A DNA stretch of 32,171 nt, taken from positions 1-32,171 of the IMG/VR virus record IMGVR_UViG_3300005731_000026; one strand, given 5' to 3'. Of this stretch, positions 22,878 to 29,407 are shown one piece after another. The DNA is from a virus. Below the pieces are notes generated by a model that saw nothing but the letters and a program-made list of their open reading frames with translations, had not been told where the DNA came from and did no database searches. A program made the translations under genes and the position numbers. How positions within the stretch are numbered: the first letter of the stretch is position 1; the number at the start of each line of letters is the position of its first letter.

Positions 22878-23119
22878 CCTACGCGCGCGCTCGCCAATGC
22901 TTCATAGCAATTTTGCTATCAGGCAATGTGGCGCTCGCGTGGCTGCTTGGTGGCTACTTTCAGGAAGTAAAGCGGCTTGAAGGTGTCAACGCCATCAACG
23001 TGCAGACGATTGCCAAGCTGAAGGCAGACCCACAAACCCGAATGAACGAAGCCTTTCGTCATTACGGCGAAAACAAGGTCAGAAAACATCTCAAGCGCAA
23101 AGGGCAGGCTGACATATGA
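22874..23119 (+). CDS. Single-pass membrane protein, 81 aa
   Basis: Short basic N-terminus, one hydrophobic helix (about residues 10-27, FIAILLSGNVALAWLLGG), then a long basic helical tail ending KHLKRKGQADI. N-in topology is likely. It could be a small lysis, exclusion or injection-related protein; no family recognised. ATGA overlaps with both neighbours place it in the late operon. It carries one palindrome A copy right after the membrane helix. Confidence 0.6.
   Translation: MTYARARQCFIAILLSGNVALAWLLGGYFQEVKRLEGVNAINVQTIAKLKADPQTRMNEAFRHYGENKVRKHLKRKGQADI
22955..22969. repeat. Dispersed palindrome A, 15-bp form
   Basis: TACTTTCAGGAAGTA, arms TACTT/AAGTA with a 5-base centre, in coding sequence. 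Confidence 0.45.
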
Positions 23120-23334
23120 CCCGCATCAAAACGCAATGGATTCACTCGTACCCAACAGAGCGCGGAATCTGCATAGAGATACGCAATACGGATGGTGTGC
23201 TTGCGGACGTTGTACTGGCACCACAAGAGGGCTTGAACATTGCCCACCAGGTATCAACCCAATGCACAGAAGCGGCGCTCAGGTCGCTTGTGAAGCGTGA
23301 ATACGACACTGACCAGCCGTCAGAGTGGCGCTAA
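23116..23334 (+). CDS. Hypothetical protein, 72 aa
   Basis: Last gene of the rightward late block. Compact alpha/beta protein (GICIEIRNTDGVLADVVLAP, 'CTEAALRSLVKREYD'). No motif or membrane helix. ATGA overlap with the preceding gene. It ends about 75 bases before the stop of the first convergent leftward gene, with a hairpin between them. Confidence 0.6.
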   Translation: MTRIKTQWIHSYPTERGICIEIRNTDGVLADVVLAPQEGLNIAHQVSTQCTEAALRSLVKREYDTDQPSEWR

Positions 23335-23351
23335 AGCACGCCGAGCGCTTT

Positions 23352-23398
23352 CCCCACCAGAAGAACAACAAGCCCCGTTCTGCTGTAGGTAGGTGGGG
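23352..23398. terminator. Convergent-junction hairpin
   Basis: CCCCACC 23352-23358 / GGTGGGG 23392-23398, with inner CAGAAGAAC / GTTCTGCTG (one mismatch). Without a T run on either strand it is not a classic terminator, but it lies exactly between the late rightward and early leftward operons and could stop or stabilise both RNAs. Confidence 0.5.
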
Positions 23399-23409
23399 AG
23401 GGTCATGGG

Positions 23410-23826
23410 TTAGTCCTGAAACTTGGCTTTCAAGGCTTCGTACAGTTGGTGGTCGGCTTCCTCACGCCTCGCATGAACAGCCTTGTATGCGGCCAATCGT
23501 TCGGCGGTCTCATCGGGCGTTTCGGGGCGCGTGTATTCGATGAATGCGTCCGGGTAGTGATCCCCGTAGCTGTTTCGTGTTGTAAAATGAAACTCAGCAT
23601 TGGCGCGTGATGCTTCCGGTATTTTCGCCAATCCCTCGTCGATAAGGGCAACCAGGTCGTCCCGTGATATTCCGTCCATTTGATATGGGTCTAGCTGCTC
23701 AACGCACTCAACGGCGATAGGGTCAGGCGAGTTTCCGCCAGCCGCTAGTTGCTGTTCGCGCAGTCCTTCATAATAGGTTTCTTGTTCTTTCTGGAACGCG
23801 AAAATTCGTCTCGTTTGTTCGTCCAT
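23410..23826 (-). CDS. Hypothetical protein, 138 aa
   Basis: Promoter-distal gene of the leftward operon. ATG 23826 chosen; GTG 23835 is close to the AGGA and gives only three more residues. Charged and helical at both ends (DEQTRRIFAFQKEQETYYEG, 'ETAERLAAYKAVHARREEAD') with a beta-like centre (AEFHFTTRNSYGDHYPDAFI). Unknown family; no catalytic motif noted. Confidence 0.6.
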   Translation of the reverse strand: MDEQTRRIFAFQKEQETYYEGLREQQLAAGGNSPDPIAVECVEQLDPYQMDGISRDDLVALIDEGLAKIPEASRANAEFHFTTRNSYGDHYPDAFIEYTRPETPDETAERLAAYKAVHARREEADHQLYEALKAKFQD

Positions 23827-23831
23827 TTTCT

Positions 23832-24077
23832 TCACTTCCTACAGCTAGGGTTACTTTCTGAAAGTAGGGGAATGTCGGCGGGGTCTACCGGCACATATCG
23901 GCCTGCGCAATTGCGGGGTTTACCCCATGCCAAAACAAAGACTTTGCCGTTCTGGTATTGGCCGATTGTGCGCCCGCAAACGGTGCATCGTTCAAGCCGC
24001 CGGAAGTAAGCCATTTCTTCGTCTGAAAACGGTTCAGCAACCAGCCCTGTGTCCCACGGTCTTTTCATTCGTCCCAT
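23832..24077 (-). CDS. Small Cys-containing protein, 81 aa
   Basis: Contains CTVCGRTIGQYQNGKVFVLA (residues 31-50) with one Cys-x2-Cys and later single Cys residues, suggesting a small zinc ribbon or degenerate finger. ATG 24077 (AAGG upstream) lies inside the 3' end of the preceding gene; ATG 24068 is an alternative. The C-terminus (PLLSESNPSCRK) is encoded across palindrome A. Function unknown. Confidence 0.55.
   Translation of the reverse strand: MGRMKRPWDTGLVAEPFSDEEMAYFRRLERCTVCGRTIGQYQNGKVFVLAWGKPRNCAGRYVPVDPADIPLLSESNPSCRK
23852..23866. repeat. Dispersed palindrome A, perfect 15-bp form
   Basis: TACTTTC-T-GAAAGTA, perfect 7-bp arms, at the 3' end of the 81-aa gene and close to the next start. 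Confidence 0.65.
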
Positions 24078-24351
24078 TTTTTGTGCTTACCTTTCTCGCA
24101 GCGTTCCTCGCCGCAATGGCTTTGTGCATGAGGTGTCTAATGGCCTCGTTTAGTGGCATTTCCATCTCCACATGAAAGCCTTCATCAAATTGCTTTTGCG
24201 CCAACAGATCAGCGTCACACCCATTCAAATCCGGGCCGCATGACATATCGCGCGAAAAGCTGCATGTCCCCACCGACCACCACCAGTCAGGCAGTGCGGT
24301 TTCAAACGCCTCAATCGCAGCGGCCAACTTGCGAGTGTCTGTTTTTTCCAT
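24034..24351 (-). CDS. Hypothetical phage protein, 105 aa
   Basis: ATG 24351 is supported by GGAGG upstream; an in-frame start farther up would run through the preceding gene. The core 'LPDWWWSVGTCSFSRDMSCG' followed by 'PDLNGCDADLL' and 'FDEGFHVEM' is a conserved pattern in small phage proteins of unknown function. Three Cys residues in the core may bind metal or form a structural site. It starts just downstream of a palindrome B copy. Confidence 0.65.
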   Translation of the reverse strand: MEKTDTRKLAAAIEAFETALPDWWWSVGTCSFSRDMSCGPDLNGCDADLLAQKQFDEGFHVEMEMPLNEAIRHLMHKAIAARNAARKVSTKNGTNEKTVGHRAGC

Positions 24352-24352
24352 C

Positions 24353-24553
24353 TCATTCCTCCTTCCCGGTATCGGGAGTGGGTGGGTCAACCGGCACCCC
24401 CAAATGCGAGCGTAGTGTTCTCCATGCTTCGGCGTAGTCAGCCCTATCAAAAGCAAATTCTATGCGTGGCATTGTCTCAATCCGGAAGCCCGTAATGCGG
24501 TCTTCGTCGGTGTGACAACGCACGAGAATTGATATCGCGGTGTCCAACTTCAT
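24353..24553 (-). CDS. Hypothetical protein, 66 aa
   Basis: ATG 24553 preceded by GGAGG. Alpha/beta protein (MKLDTAISILVRCHTDEDRI, 'IEFAFDRADYAEAWRTLRSH') with a Pro-rich acidic tail, whose last codons (PDTGKEE) overlie palindrome B. The stop is 1 base from the next start at 24351, showing coupling. Unknown function. Confidence 0.6.
   Translation of the reverse strand: MKLDTAISILVRCHTDEDRITGFRIETMPRIEFAFDRADYAEAWRTLRSHLGVPVDPPTPDTGKEE
24363..24378. repeat. Dispersed palindrome B, gene-end site
   Basis: TTCCCGGTATCGGGAG followed by TGG; same outer bases as site 1 (CC before, TGG after), again in the last codons of a gene just upstream of the next start. Confidence 0.7.
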
Positions 24554-24556
24554 CTC

Positions 24557-24916
24557 TTACTCCTCCTCTAGTGCTTTAAGACCGGCTGGGGTGAGAGCAC
24601 CAGACAATCGATCAAGCCAGTGCATCGCTGCCTTCATTTTTCCCTCAGCAATCGTTGCGCAGTCGAAGTGATCTTCGTCGTAGTATTCATCAAAACAGTA
24701 TTCCCATCGCCAGTCGCGCACGTTGGCCTCGTCGTCCCAAGCGTTCTGATCACGGATCATGTAGGAGCCGAAAGGCGTATCGGCGGTGTATGTGTCCCCA
24801 TCCTCGGAGCGTTTCCACTTGAGGGGCTTGATGGTGTAGGTGGCTGCTGCTGCCTGGAGGAATGCCTTGTGTTCCTCGCTCACGTTTTCCGGCACGCGCG
24901 CCTCACTCAGTTTCAT
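24557..24916 (-). CDS. Hypothetical protein, 119 aa
   Basis: ATG 24916 has AAGGA 8 bases upstream. Central beta region 'IKPLKWKRSEDGDTYTADTP' plus 'GSYMIRD', an acidic Trp/Tyr-rich stretch (WRWEYCFDEYYDEDHFDC) and a C-terminal helix. Strong acidity could mean DNA mimicry, as in some anti-restriction proteins, but the length and pattern are not diagnostic. It overlaps its upstream neighbour by 4 bases. Confidence 0.6.
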   Translation of the reverse strand: MKLSEARVPENVSEEHKAFLQAAAATYTIKPLKWKRSEDGDTYTADTPFGSYMIRDQNAWDDEANVRDWRWEYCFDEYYDEDHFDCATIAEGKMKAAMHWLDRLSGALTPAGLKALEEE

Positions 24917-25128
24917 TTGGTTTGTCCTTTGGTGGGGCAGATATCGTAAGCGGGATGCAGCACAACATGCCGTTCGTCTCCATCCCACAGGGCACCACAA
25001 TCGGCGGCGTCCATTGCCGCGTCGAATGATGTCGGGCGATCAGGCCCCCACTGCTTGCCATCGCGAAACAAAGCGACCGGCACAGGCGAGGGTTCCTCTG
25101 ATATGCCAAGTATGAGCCTGAAAACCAT
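24913..25128 (-). CDS. Hypothetical protein, 71 aa
   Basis: ATG 25128 lies next to the next gene's stop and after an AGGAGGGGAG run. Short beta-rich protein (VFRLILGISEEPSPVPVALF) with an Asp/Ala-rich helix. No motif. Tight spacing on both sides supports it as a real operon member. Confidence 0.55.
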   Translation of the reverse strand: MVFRLILGISEEPSPVPVALFRDGKQWGPDRPTSFDAAMDAADCGALWDGDERHVVLHPAYDICPTKGQTK

Positions 25129-25443
25129 CTACTCCCCTCCTTCTGTTGCTGAGAGCATGGCGCGGTATATGCTTGCGGCGTCTGCCCCAAGGCACGGATA
25201 GTATGCACCCCGTCCTGTTCCATGTGCGTGCGGATCGTAGTCAAACAGTTTTGGTGCTGCTTTCTTCATCGCTTCCGTAGGCTCCCTCGGCACCACCACA
25301 TATCCGCTTTCCTGTAGTGCGGAGAGGGCGGCTTGGGCTTTGGGAACTTCAAACGGCGCATACTTTGTCAGTTCTTCTTCCGACGCCTCCGGCATCTCCG
25401 ACAGTACAATAGCCCGTGCCAGTGCTTCTATAAGTGAGGTCAT
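25129..25443 (-). CDS. Hypothetical protein, 104 aa
   Basis: Starts at ATG 25443, overlapping the neighbour's stop; longer in-frame starts cross the neighbour. N-terminal helix (SLIEALARAIVLSEMPEASE), a short 'ALQESGYVVVPREPTEAM' strand-loop widely seen in phage early proteins, and a Gly/Tyr/His-rich loop (GRGAYYPCLGADAASIYRAM). Function unknown. Confidence 0.6.
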   Translation of the reverse strand: MTSLIEALARAIVLSEMPEASEEELTKYAPFEVPKAQAALSALQESGYVVVPREPTEAMKKAAPKLFDYDPHAHGTGRGAYYPCLGADAASIYRAMLSATEGGE

Positions 25444-25763
25444 GAGAACAGCCCGTATCCGTAAGCATGGTGCGGGCGGCGGTCGTATCGCTTCCATGCC
25501 TTGTTGCTGTACAGGCCGCGCACCAGTTCACCGTGGTCATAGGGTCGGTTTGCATCAGCCAGGAATTGCTGCTGACCGCGATGGGGTAAGCGGGTTTGAG
25601 CGTGCATCTTGTAAGGCCAACCATCGTGTCCGCTTGTCCATTCATCGCCACAGCCGGAACAATAAAACTTCGGGCGTCCGTCATGTGTGTAACGGTCCCA
25701 TGTGAACCCCTTTGACCCGCACGCTTCACAGCACTCACCGTGTATCTTGCTGCGCTCCATCAT
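25440..25763 (-). CDS. Zinc-ribbon protein, 107 aa
   Basis: Two Cys pairs, CEACGSKGF (about residues 12-20) and YCSGCGDEW (34-42), spaced as in a zinc ribbon, followed by a basic His/Arg-rich C-terminus that may touch nucleic acid. Starts ATG 25763 or 25760 after AAAGGAAC. Could be a transcription-modifying or nuclease-associated protein. No named family assigned. Confidence 0.6.
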   Translation of the reverse strand: MMERSKIHGECCEACGSKGFTWDRYTHDGRPKFYCSGCGDEWTSGHDGWPYKMHAQTRLPHRGQQQFLADANRPYDHGELVRGLYSNKAWKRYDRRPHHAYGYGLFS

Positions 25764-25788
25764 CCTGTTCCTTTATCTGTGTGGGTGG

Positions 25789-25980
25789 TCATGAGAGTGC
25801 CAGGTACAGTATCCAGACGAAAAGCAACGGGACCAGAAGGGCAAGTGCGCCGAAAAACGACATAGCGGCTCCCGTGCCAAAGTGATCGGTCCCGCGTTCC
25901 GCTGGCGAGAACACCAACCAACAAACAAAAACGACTGTCAGCAAAGTGGGTACGGCCCACCATCCAATTGTGATTTCCAT
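25789..25980 (-). CDS. Two-helix membrane protein, 63 aa
   Basis: Two hydrophobic helices (about residues 8-25, VPTLLTVVFVCWLVFS, and 41-60, FFGALALLVPLLFVWILYLA) joined by a short loop with charges (PAERGTDHF). Typical of small early phage membrane proteins. ATG 25980 overlaps the next stop; GTG 25983 is an alternative start. Possible superinfection exclusion or host-membrane role; unproven. Confidence 0.65.
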   Translation of the reverse strand: MEITIGWWAVPTLLTVVFVCWLVFSPAERGTDHFGTGAAMSFFGALALLVPLLFVWILYLALS

Positions 25981-26336
25981 CACCCTTCCCCTCCCTGAGT
26001 GTTACTTTCAGGAGTAGATTTGAGGGCGCGGAAGGCTTTGGCGGCATCTCTGTGAACACCCGCAGACCAATAACCTGTTGCGCGAGAACCAGTGCGGACT
26101 GTCTCCGCTTGTTGCTCCGCTCGAACGGACGCCTCTCTCGCGTCATGCCATTGCGCCGCTTCTTCCAAAGCATCATCCCCCGCCTTAGCTTCCCGTTGTA
26201 GGGAGGCTTCTAGTTCTTTGGTGAGGCGGGCCAGCTTCTCCCTGTCTGCTTCTAGGGTGGCGAGAAGGTCTCGTATCCGGCCTTCCTGATGCTGGATGGT
26301 CACTTCATAATCGCCTACGGTTCTGCCTCGGCTCAT
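25980..26336 (-). CDS. Coiled-coil protein, 118 aa
   Basis: Residues 15-85 form a long charged coiled coil (RIRDLLATLEADREKLARLT, continuing with KELEASLQREAK). The C-terminal 35 residues are loop-rich, and 'STPESNTQ' is encoded across palindrome A. ATGA overlaps the HNH gene's stop. May be a structural or partner protein; no enzymatic motif. Confidence 0.6.
   Translation of the reverse strand: MSRGRTVGDYEVTIQHQEGRIRDLLATLEADREKLARLTKELEASLQREAKAGDDALEEAAQWHDAREASVRAEQQAETVRTGSRATGYWSAGVHRDAAKAFRALKSTPESNTQGGEG
26003..26016. repeat. Dispersed palindrome A, gene-end site
   Basis: TACTTTCAGGAGTA, in the last codons of the coiled-coil gene, near the next start. Confidence 0.6.
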
Positions 26337-26824
26337 TCCATATCTCCTGATGTGGGTAGGGGAAATCGTTTGCGCGCTTCCTCAACTGAAATGCGCTCTC
26401 GCGTCGCTACATACTGCAATTCACGTTCTGCGTTCATGCGTTCAGACCATGCCTTCTTGTTTTGGTAAGCGGCTTGGCGCTGTTCTTTGGTCGGCTGTGG
26501 TATTGGCTTCTTGAAACCGGCCCGCTTTGGCTCTCCATTGCGTTCACGTTCAAGCCTGTTGGTCTTTGCAATGGCGTGACTATCGCTGCCATAGGTAGTG
26601 GCTTTCGGCCCTTTGCCGTTTGTCTTGATGTCTGCGCATTCCTTGTGGACGTAGCGCATGTTTTCCAACTCATCGGAGCCACCCAAAGCCAGCGCGTGCA
26701 TGTGCTCGCGTATGACCTTGTGCTTGCTCAGGATGCGCTTGCCGCACAGAGGGCAGGGAATGACGCCCTGGTCAAAACAGATCGCCCTAGCCATTGCTGC
26801 GGTCTCTGTGCGGCGGTTGGTCAA
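26333..26824 (-). CDS. HNH endonuclease-type protein
   Basis: TTG 26824 is favoured because AGGGG lies 8 bases upstream and it overlaps the previous TGA (TTGA); ATG 26794 is the alternative. From TTG: zinc Cys-x2-Cys CPLC (24-27), the 'REHMHALALGGSDELENMRY' core (H41, H43, N55), then VHKEC (H60, C63), a complete HNH site. A basic Lys/Arg-rich C-terminal half follows. It may nick or cut DNA in recombination or packaging, or be a free-standing homing nuclease. Located next to single-strand DNA-type genes. Confidence 0.78.
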   Translation of the reverse strand: MTNRRTETAAMARAICFDQGVIPCPLCGKRILSKHKVIREHMHALALGGSDELENMRYVHKECADIKTNGKGPKATTYGSDSHAIAKTNRLERERNGEPKRAGFKKPIPQPTKEQRQAAYQNKKAWSERMNAERELQYVATRERISVEEARKRFPLPTSGDME

Positions 26825-26976
26825 AACGGCACCCCTGAATCATCGTCAAAGTCACCATTCCCGACATCGGAGCTTGTGTTAGGCAAACGGGTCTTTTGGT
26901 TCCGTTCGCCAAGCTGCACACCCTTCGAGTGCAGCCATTGTCTTCTTGTCTTGCCACCGGGCGGATTCCTTGACAT
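26821..26976 (-). CDS. 51-aa protein with SSB-like acidic tip
   Basis: ATG 26976 has AAGGA about 9 bases upstream, and its TGA overlaps the HNH start. The N-terminus is basic (SRNPPGGKTRRQWLHSKG) and the C-terminus ends GDFDDDSGVPF, close to the acidic -DDDIPF tip with which bacterial SSB recruits partner proteins. It overlaps the upstream 73-aa gene by 98 bases in another frame. It could be a free SSB-tip mimic, a decoy for host SSB partners, or a +1 frameshift extension of that gene. Confidence 0.5.
   Translation of the reverse strand: MSRNPPGGKTRRQWLHSKGVQLGERNQKTRLPNTSSDVGNGDFDDDSGVPF
26858..26873. repeat. Dispersed palindrome B, site near tip gene end
   Basis: TTCCCGACATCGGAGC: left arm perfect, right arm CGGAGC like the 21668 site. 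Confidence 0.5.
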
Positions 26977-27100
26977 GCAACCATTCCTTCACAGTGCGTT
27001 TCACATCGTCATGAGTTTGGCAGCGGGTGAGCGCTATGGCGTAAGCCAACACGTCCACCCGCTTACCTTGCTTGGCTTCCTCAGAAAGGAATGTGGTCAT
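26879..27100 (-). CDS. Hypothetical protein, 73 aa
   Basis: ATG 27100 lies inside the 3' end of the SSB-like gene. Helical protein (DVLAYAIALTRCQTHDDVKR, 'TVKEWLHVKESARWQDK') ending PKDPFA. It sits between two genes with SSB-like tips, and its own end is similar though one residue longer. Likely part of the same DNA-handling set; function unknown. Confidence 0.55.
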   Translation of the reverse strand: MTTFLSEEAKQGKRVDVLAYAIALTRCQTHDDVKRTVKEWLHVKESARWQDKKTMAALEGCAAWRTEPKDPFA

Positions 27101-27494
27101 TCAGATCGTCCGTGCCCGGAGTCGTGGGGGCAGCCGCCGGGATAGACTGTGGCGGGACCGGTGCCGGTGCCGGTGCGGCAGCAGTCTGTTGGATGATCTG
27201 CGGTCGCACTCGGACACACGCGACCTGTTTGCCTGCATAGTCTGTGTAGGCATGGCCAAGTGTAATCTGCTTGCCAGACCATAGGTCGGTGTCAGGGCCG
27301 TGAATGTCGCTGATAGTGCTGGCATTCGTCTTGTTGAGCACCAGACGCTTTTCAGAGTTGTGGAAATAGACAACTGGCTTCATGTCATCGCCGATCTTTT
27401 CGACGGCAACACTTGCAATAGTCGCAGTGGCGTCGCCGTTGGCGAGGTCAGAGGCGCGAAGCGTGTTGCTTGGGAACATTTGGTCAATATGCAT
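27081..27494 (-). CDS. Phage ssDNA-binding-like protein with acidic tip, 137 aa
   Basis: ATG 27494 has AGGA 8 bases upstream; longer in-frame starts have no ribosome site. The beta-rich core includes 'KPVVYFHNSEKRLVLNKTNA', 'DTDLWSGKQITLGHAYTDYA' and 'QVACVRVRP', a pattern shared by many phage proteins coded near recombination genes. A flexible Ala/Pro-rich linker leads to the C-terminal GTDDLNDHIPF, an SSB-type tip. This fits an OB-like single-strand binding or annealing helper. The core family has no proven function that I know. Confidence 0.68.
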   Translation of the reverse strand: MHIDQMFPSNTLRASDLANGDATATIASVAVEKIGDDMKPVVYFHNSEKRLVLNKTNASTISDIHGPDTDLWSGKQITLGHAYTDYAGKQVACVRVRPQIIQQTAAAPAPAPVPPQSIPAAAPTTPGTDDLNDHIPF

Positions 27495-27504
27495 GTGGTA
27501 AGTC

Positions 27505-27999
27505 CTATCGAGTTCTGAGAGTGAGGGATGGCGCGGCATTCGTAAGAGTTGCGCCAGGAACCGCCTCGCCTTTCTCAAGGGCGGAACGGATAGCGGTTTT
27601 GTCTGCTTTTGGTTCCATAATCAGGAATGTCTCGGGCAATTCATCGGCGGCATAAACAGTTAGGGACGGTTTGCGCTCAGACAGGGTGGCCGTGCATTCC
27701 GGCCCCTCATATCTCTTGAGTTCAGCCTCCTGCATCGCTTGTTCACACATCTCGCGTTTGCGTTGAATGCGCGCATCTATGCGTTGCTTGCGGCCCTGCA
27801 AGTCCTTTGAACGCTCTGCGATCGCCGCGCTCATAGTCTGGTCGTCCATGATTGAGCGCAGGACATACCCAAGAATCTCATGCAGGCGTGTTTCGCCTTC
27901 AATCAAGTCACGCACGGCGTCATCGTCGCCCGCAACTTCCGGGTAAGCAGCCTTCAACGCTTTGGCGGCTCGTGTTTCACGGACAAGAGGAGCCGTCAT
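27505..27999 (-). CDS. Siphovirus Gp157-family protein, 164 aa
   Basis: Central coiled coil (RSKDLQGRKQRIDARIQRKR plus following helix) then the family signature: 'CTATLSERKPSLTVY', 'ADELPETFLIMEPKADKTAI', 'ALEKGEAVPGATL' and a final SLTLRTR. Gp157 proteins were first noted in phages of lactic bacteria and are found beside single-strand binding and annealing proteins. They have been linked to phage resistance or nuclease inhibition, but the mechanism is unclear. ATG overlaps the 40-aa gene's stop. Confidence 0.85.
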   Translation of the reverse strand: MTAPLVRETRAAKALKAAYPEVAGDDDAVRDLIEGETRLHEILGYVLRSIMDDQTMSAAIAERSKDLQGRKQRIDARIQRKREMCEQAMQEAELKRYEGPECTATLSERKPSLTVYAADELPETFLIMEPKADKTAIRSALEKGEAVPGATLTNAAPSLTLRTR

Positions 28000-28118
28000 T
28001 TGCCAAGCCTCCTAAGTTGAGTTGCATCATTCACATGAAGGGTAAGGAGTTTCTGAGACACGGTAGGACGTGCTCTTACTCTCCAAAGTAGGTTTTTGAA
28101 GCGTTCTAGAAGACCCAT
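27996..28118 (-). CDS. 40-aa basic protein
   Basis: ATG 28118 after a GGGGG run (5-base spacing); TGA overlaps the Gp157 start (ATGA). Sequence is basic and amphipathic (GLLERFKNLLWRVRARPTVS, then KLLTLHVNDATQLRRLGK). It overlaps the 33-aa membrane gene by 13 bases. A small host-interaction or DNA-binding peptide is possible. The overlaps with genes on both sides are the main evidence. Confidence 0.5.
   Translation of the reverse strand: MGLLERFKNLLWRVRARPTVSQKLLTLHVNDATQLRRLGK
28077..28090. repeat. Dispersed palindrome A, reverse-type site
   Basis: TACTCTCCAAAGTA followed by GGTTTTT, inside the 40-aa gene. One base off palindromic pairing. Confidence 0.45.
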
Positions 28119-28207
28119 GACAGCCCCCATATAATCAGTGCCCAGAGCAACAGAGAGCCAAATATGGCTATCAAGAACCCCTCCAAGCGTGGTGGTAGCT
28201 TTGGCAT
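28106..28207 (-). CDS. 33-aa single-pass membrane peptide
   Basis: ATG 28207 follows the preceding stop immediately, with GGAGG 8 bases upstream, so translation is likely. After a short basic N-terminus (MPKLPPRLEG) the remainder is one hydrophobic helix (FLIAIFGSLLLWALIIWGLS). Probably an early membrane protein. No homologous family is evident to me at this length. Confidence 0.58.
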   Translation of the reverse strand: MPKLPPRLEGFLIAIFGSLLLWALIIWGLSWVF

Positions 28208-28516
28208 CTACTTACCCTCCTTACTGTCTAGGAGGGTGCCAAAAGCCTTGGCTGCCTCGGCGATATCTTTTGCGATAGCAGGCGTGCAGTCGTCATCGGC
28301 TCCAATAAGTTCCGCTGCCACTTCGAGATTGACGATATGTCGCTCCAATTCCTCTACCCGCTGTACAGGGGAGGGGGCTTTATCCGCTTCATGCAGCGCA
28401 TTGGCAGCGTATGCGCGGCAAGTTCGTCTTTCAGTGCTGGGGGTGTCTTCCCAGCAATGAGCACCACGGGCGAGTGCAACTTGCTTTGCTATGGCCTGAA
28501 TCAACGCTTCGCTCAT
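28208..28516 (-). CDS. Hypothetical protein, 102 aa
   Basis: ATG 28516 overlaps the next stop (ATGA) after GGAAGGG. Helical, with two Cys in the first third (AHCWEDTPSTERRTCRAYAA) and a heptad-like helix (VQRVEELERHIVNLEVAAEL). Layout resembles small phage early proteins with no known function. Confidence 0.6.
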   Translation of the reverse strand: MSEALIQAIAKQVALARGAHCWEDTPSTERRTCRAYAANALHEADKAPSPVQRVEELERHIVNLEVAAELIGADDDCTPAIAKDIAEAAKAFGTLLDSKEGK

Positions 28517-29199
28517 GACCCTTCCCCCTCTGACTTAGTGGGGGTGGGGGCAGGCGGAAGTGGCATCCAGTGAGTGATGCGCTCATTGAGTGGTTTGGAT
28601 CCGGTGCCGAAAATCGCCCAATGGCCGGGCGCTCCATCGGTCTCCCACCAATGGACTGCATACGTGCAACGATTGTCAGGACACCAAACCAGCCGGGCCA
28701 CTGGATTGCGTGGTGCCGTCTCTATAGGCTGCCAGCCCCCAACAGTGGGGAGTGTGGAGAGGGCGTCCGCAGCGGCCATCCGAGCATCAACAGCAAATCC
28801 GTTCATGTGTCGCGCGAAGGCTTCCCACGAGTGGGCGACAGGGTCTGGTGCAGGTTTGGCGGGTCCGCGCCTAATCTTCTCCAAAGCCTCCCGCATCACA
28901 GCTTGTGCCGCCTCGTATTCCTTTGCCGCGACTTGCAGATCGCCAACGATCACATCGCTGCCGAGCATGGACATAGCGGCCCCACACCGGGCAAGCCACA
29001 TGTCACGCTGCTCCCGCATCACACCTACTTGTGAGAGTATGGAACGCAGCAACGCCCAATCATCGCGTACCAAATCCTCGAAGACATTTAAATCGGCCCG
29101 TGCGGTTTTGATATGCGTGCTGCCAAACTCGCGCCGGGTCTTGTCGAGGGCGCTCAAGAGCTCTGACAACCGTTCCACGTCTTTATTGAGTTCAGTCAT
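28513..29199 (-). CDS. Coiled-coil protein with C-terminal DUF551, 228 aa
   Basis: Residues 1-120 are helical with an N-terminal coiled coil (LNKDVERLSELLSALDKTRR). The C-terminal 75 residues form a full DUF551 domain from GWQPIETAPRNP to ITHWMPLPPAP. A stand-alone DUF551 gene lies at 770-1015 on the other strand. AGGA lies 9 bases before ATG 29199. The domain seems to be a movable module; function unknown. Confidence 0.7.
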   Translation of the reverse strand: MTELNKDVERLSELLSALDKTRREFGSTHIKTARADLNVFEDLVRDDWALLRSILSQVGVMREQRDMWLARCGAAMSMLGSDVIVGDLQVAAKEYEAAQAVMREALEKIRRGPAKPAPDPVAHSWEAFARHMNGFAVDARMAAADALSTLPTVGGWQPIETAPRNPVARLVWCPDNRCTYAVHWWETDGAPGHWAIFGTGSKPLNERITHWMPLPPAPTPTKSEGEGS

Positions 29200-29407
29200 T
29201 GGGGTGTTCCTCTAGCTCGAAGCCTTCGCAGTAAGCCGCCACATCGCCGAAGTAGTAATCAGGCCCGTCCATTGGCGGCGTGCCGTCGCAGTAGAAGTAG
29301 CCTGCAGCATAGCTGGCCGTGATGGGCTGCTTATGCAGCGGGTTGGAATCGTTTGGGTACAGAATGAGCCGCTGACCGTCCGCCAAATTCTCGTAATCGG
29401 TGCGCAT
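29192..29407 (-). CDS. Hypothetical protein, 71 aa
   Basis: ATG 29407 after a GGGGGACAGG run. Beta-rich and aromatic (QRLILYPNDSNPLHKQPITA, 'YFYCDGTPPMDGPDYYFGDV') with an acidic end. 8-base overlap with the next gene. No recognised family. Confidence 0.55.
   Translation of the reverse strand: MRTDYENLADGQRLILYPNDSNPLHKQPITASYAAGYFYCDGTPPMDGPDYYFGDVAAYCEGFELEEHPND

Noticed and set aside
26462-27145. 227-aa plus-strand ORF
   Set aside because: Runs opposite the HNH gene and its neighbours, which have clear motifs and coupled starts.
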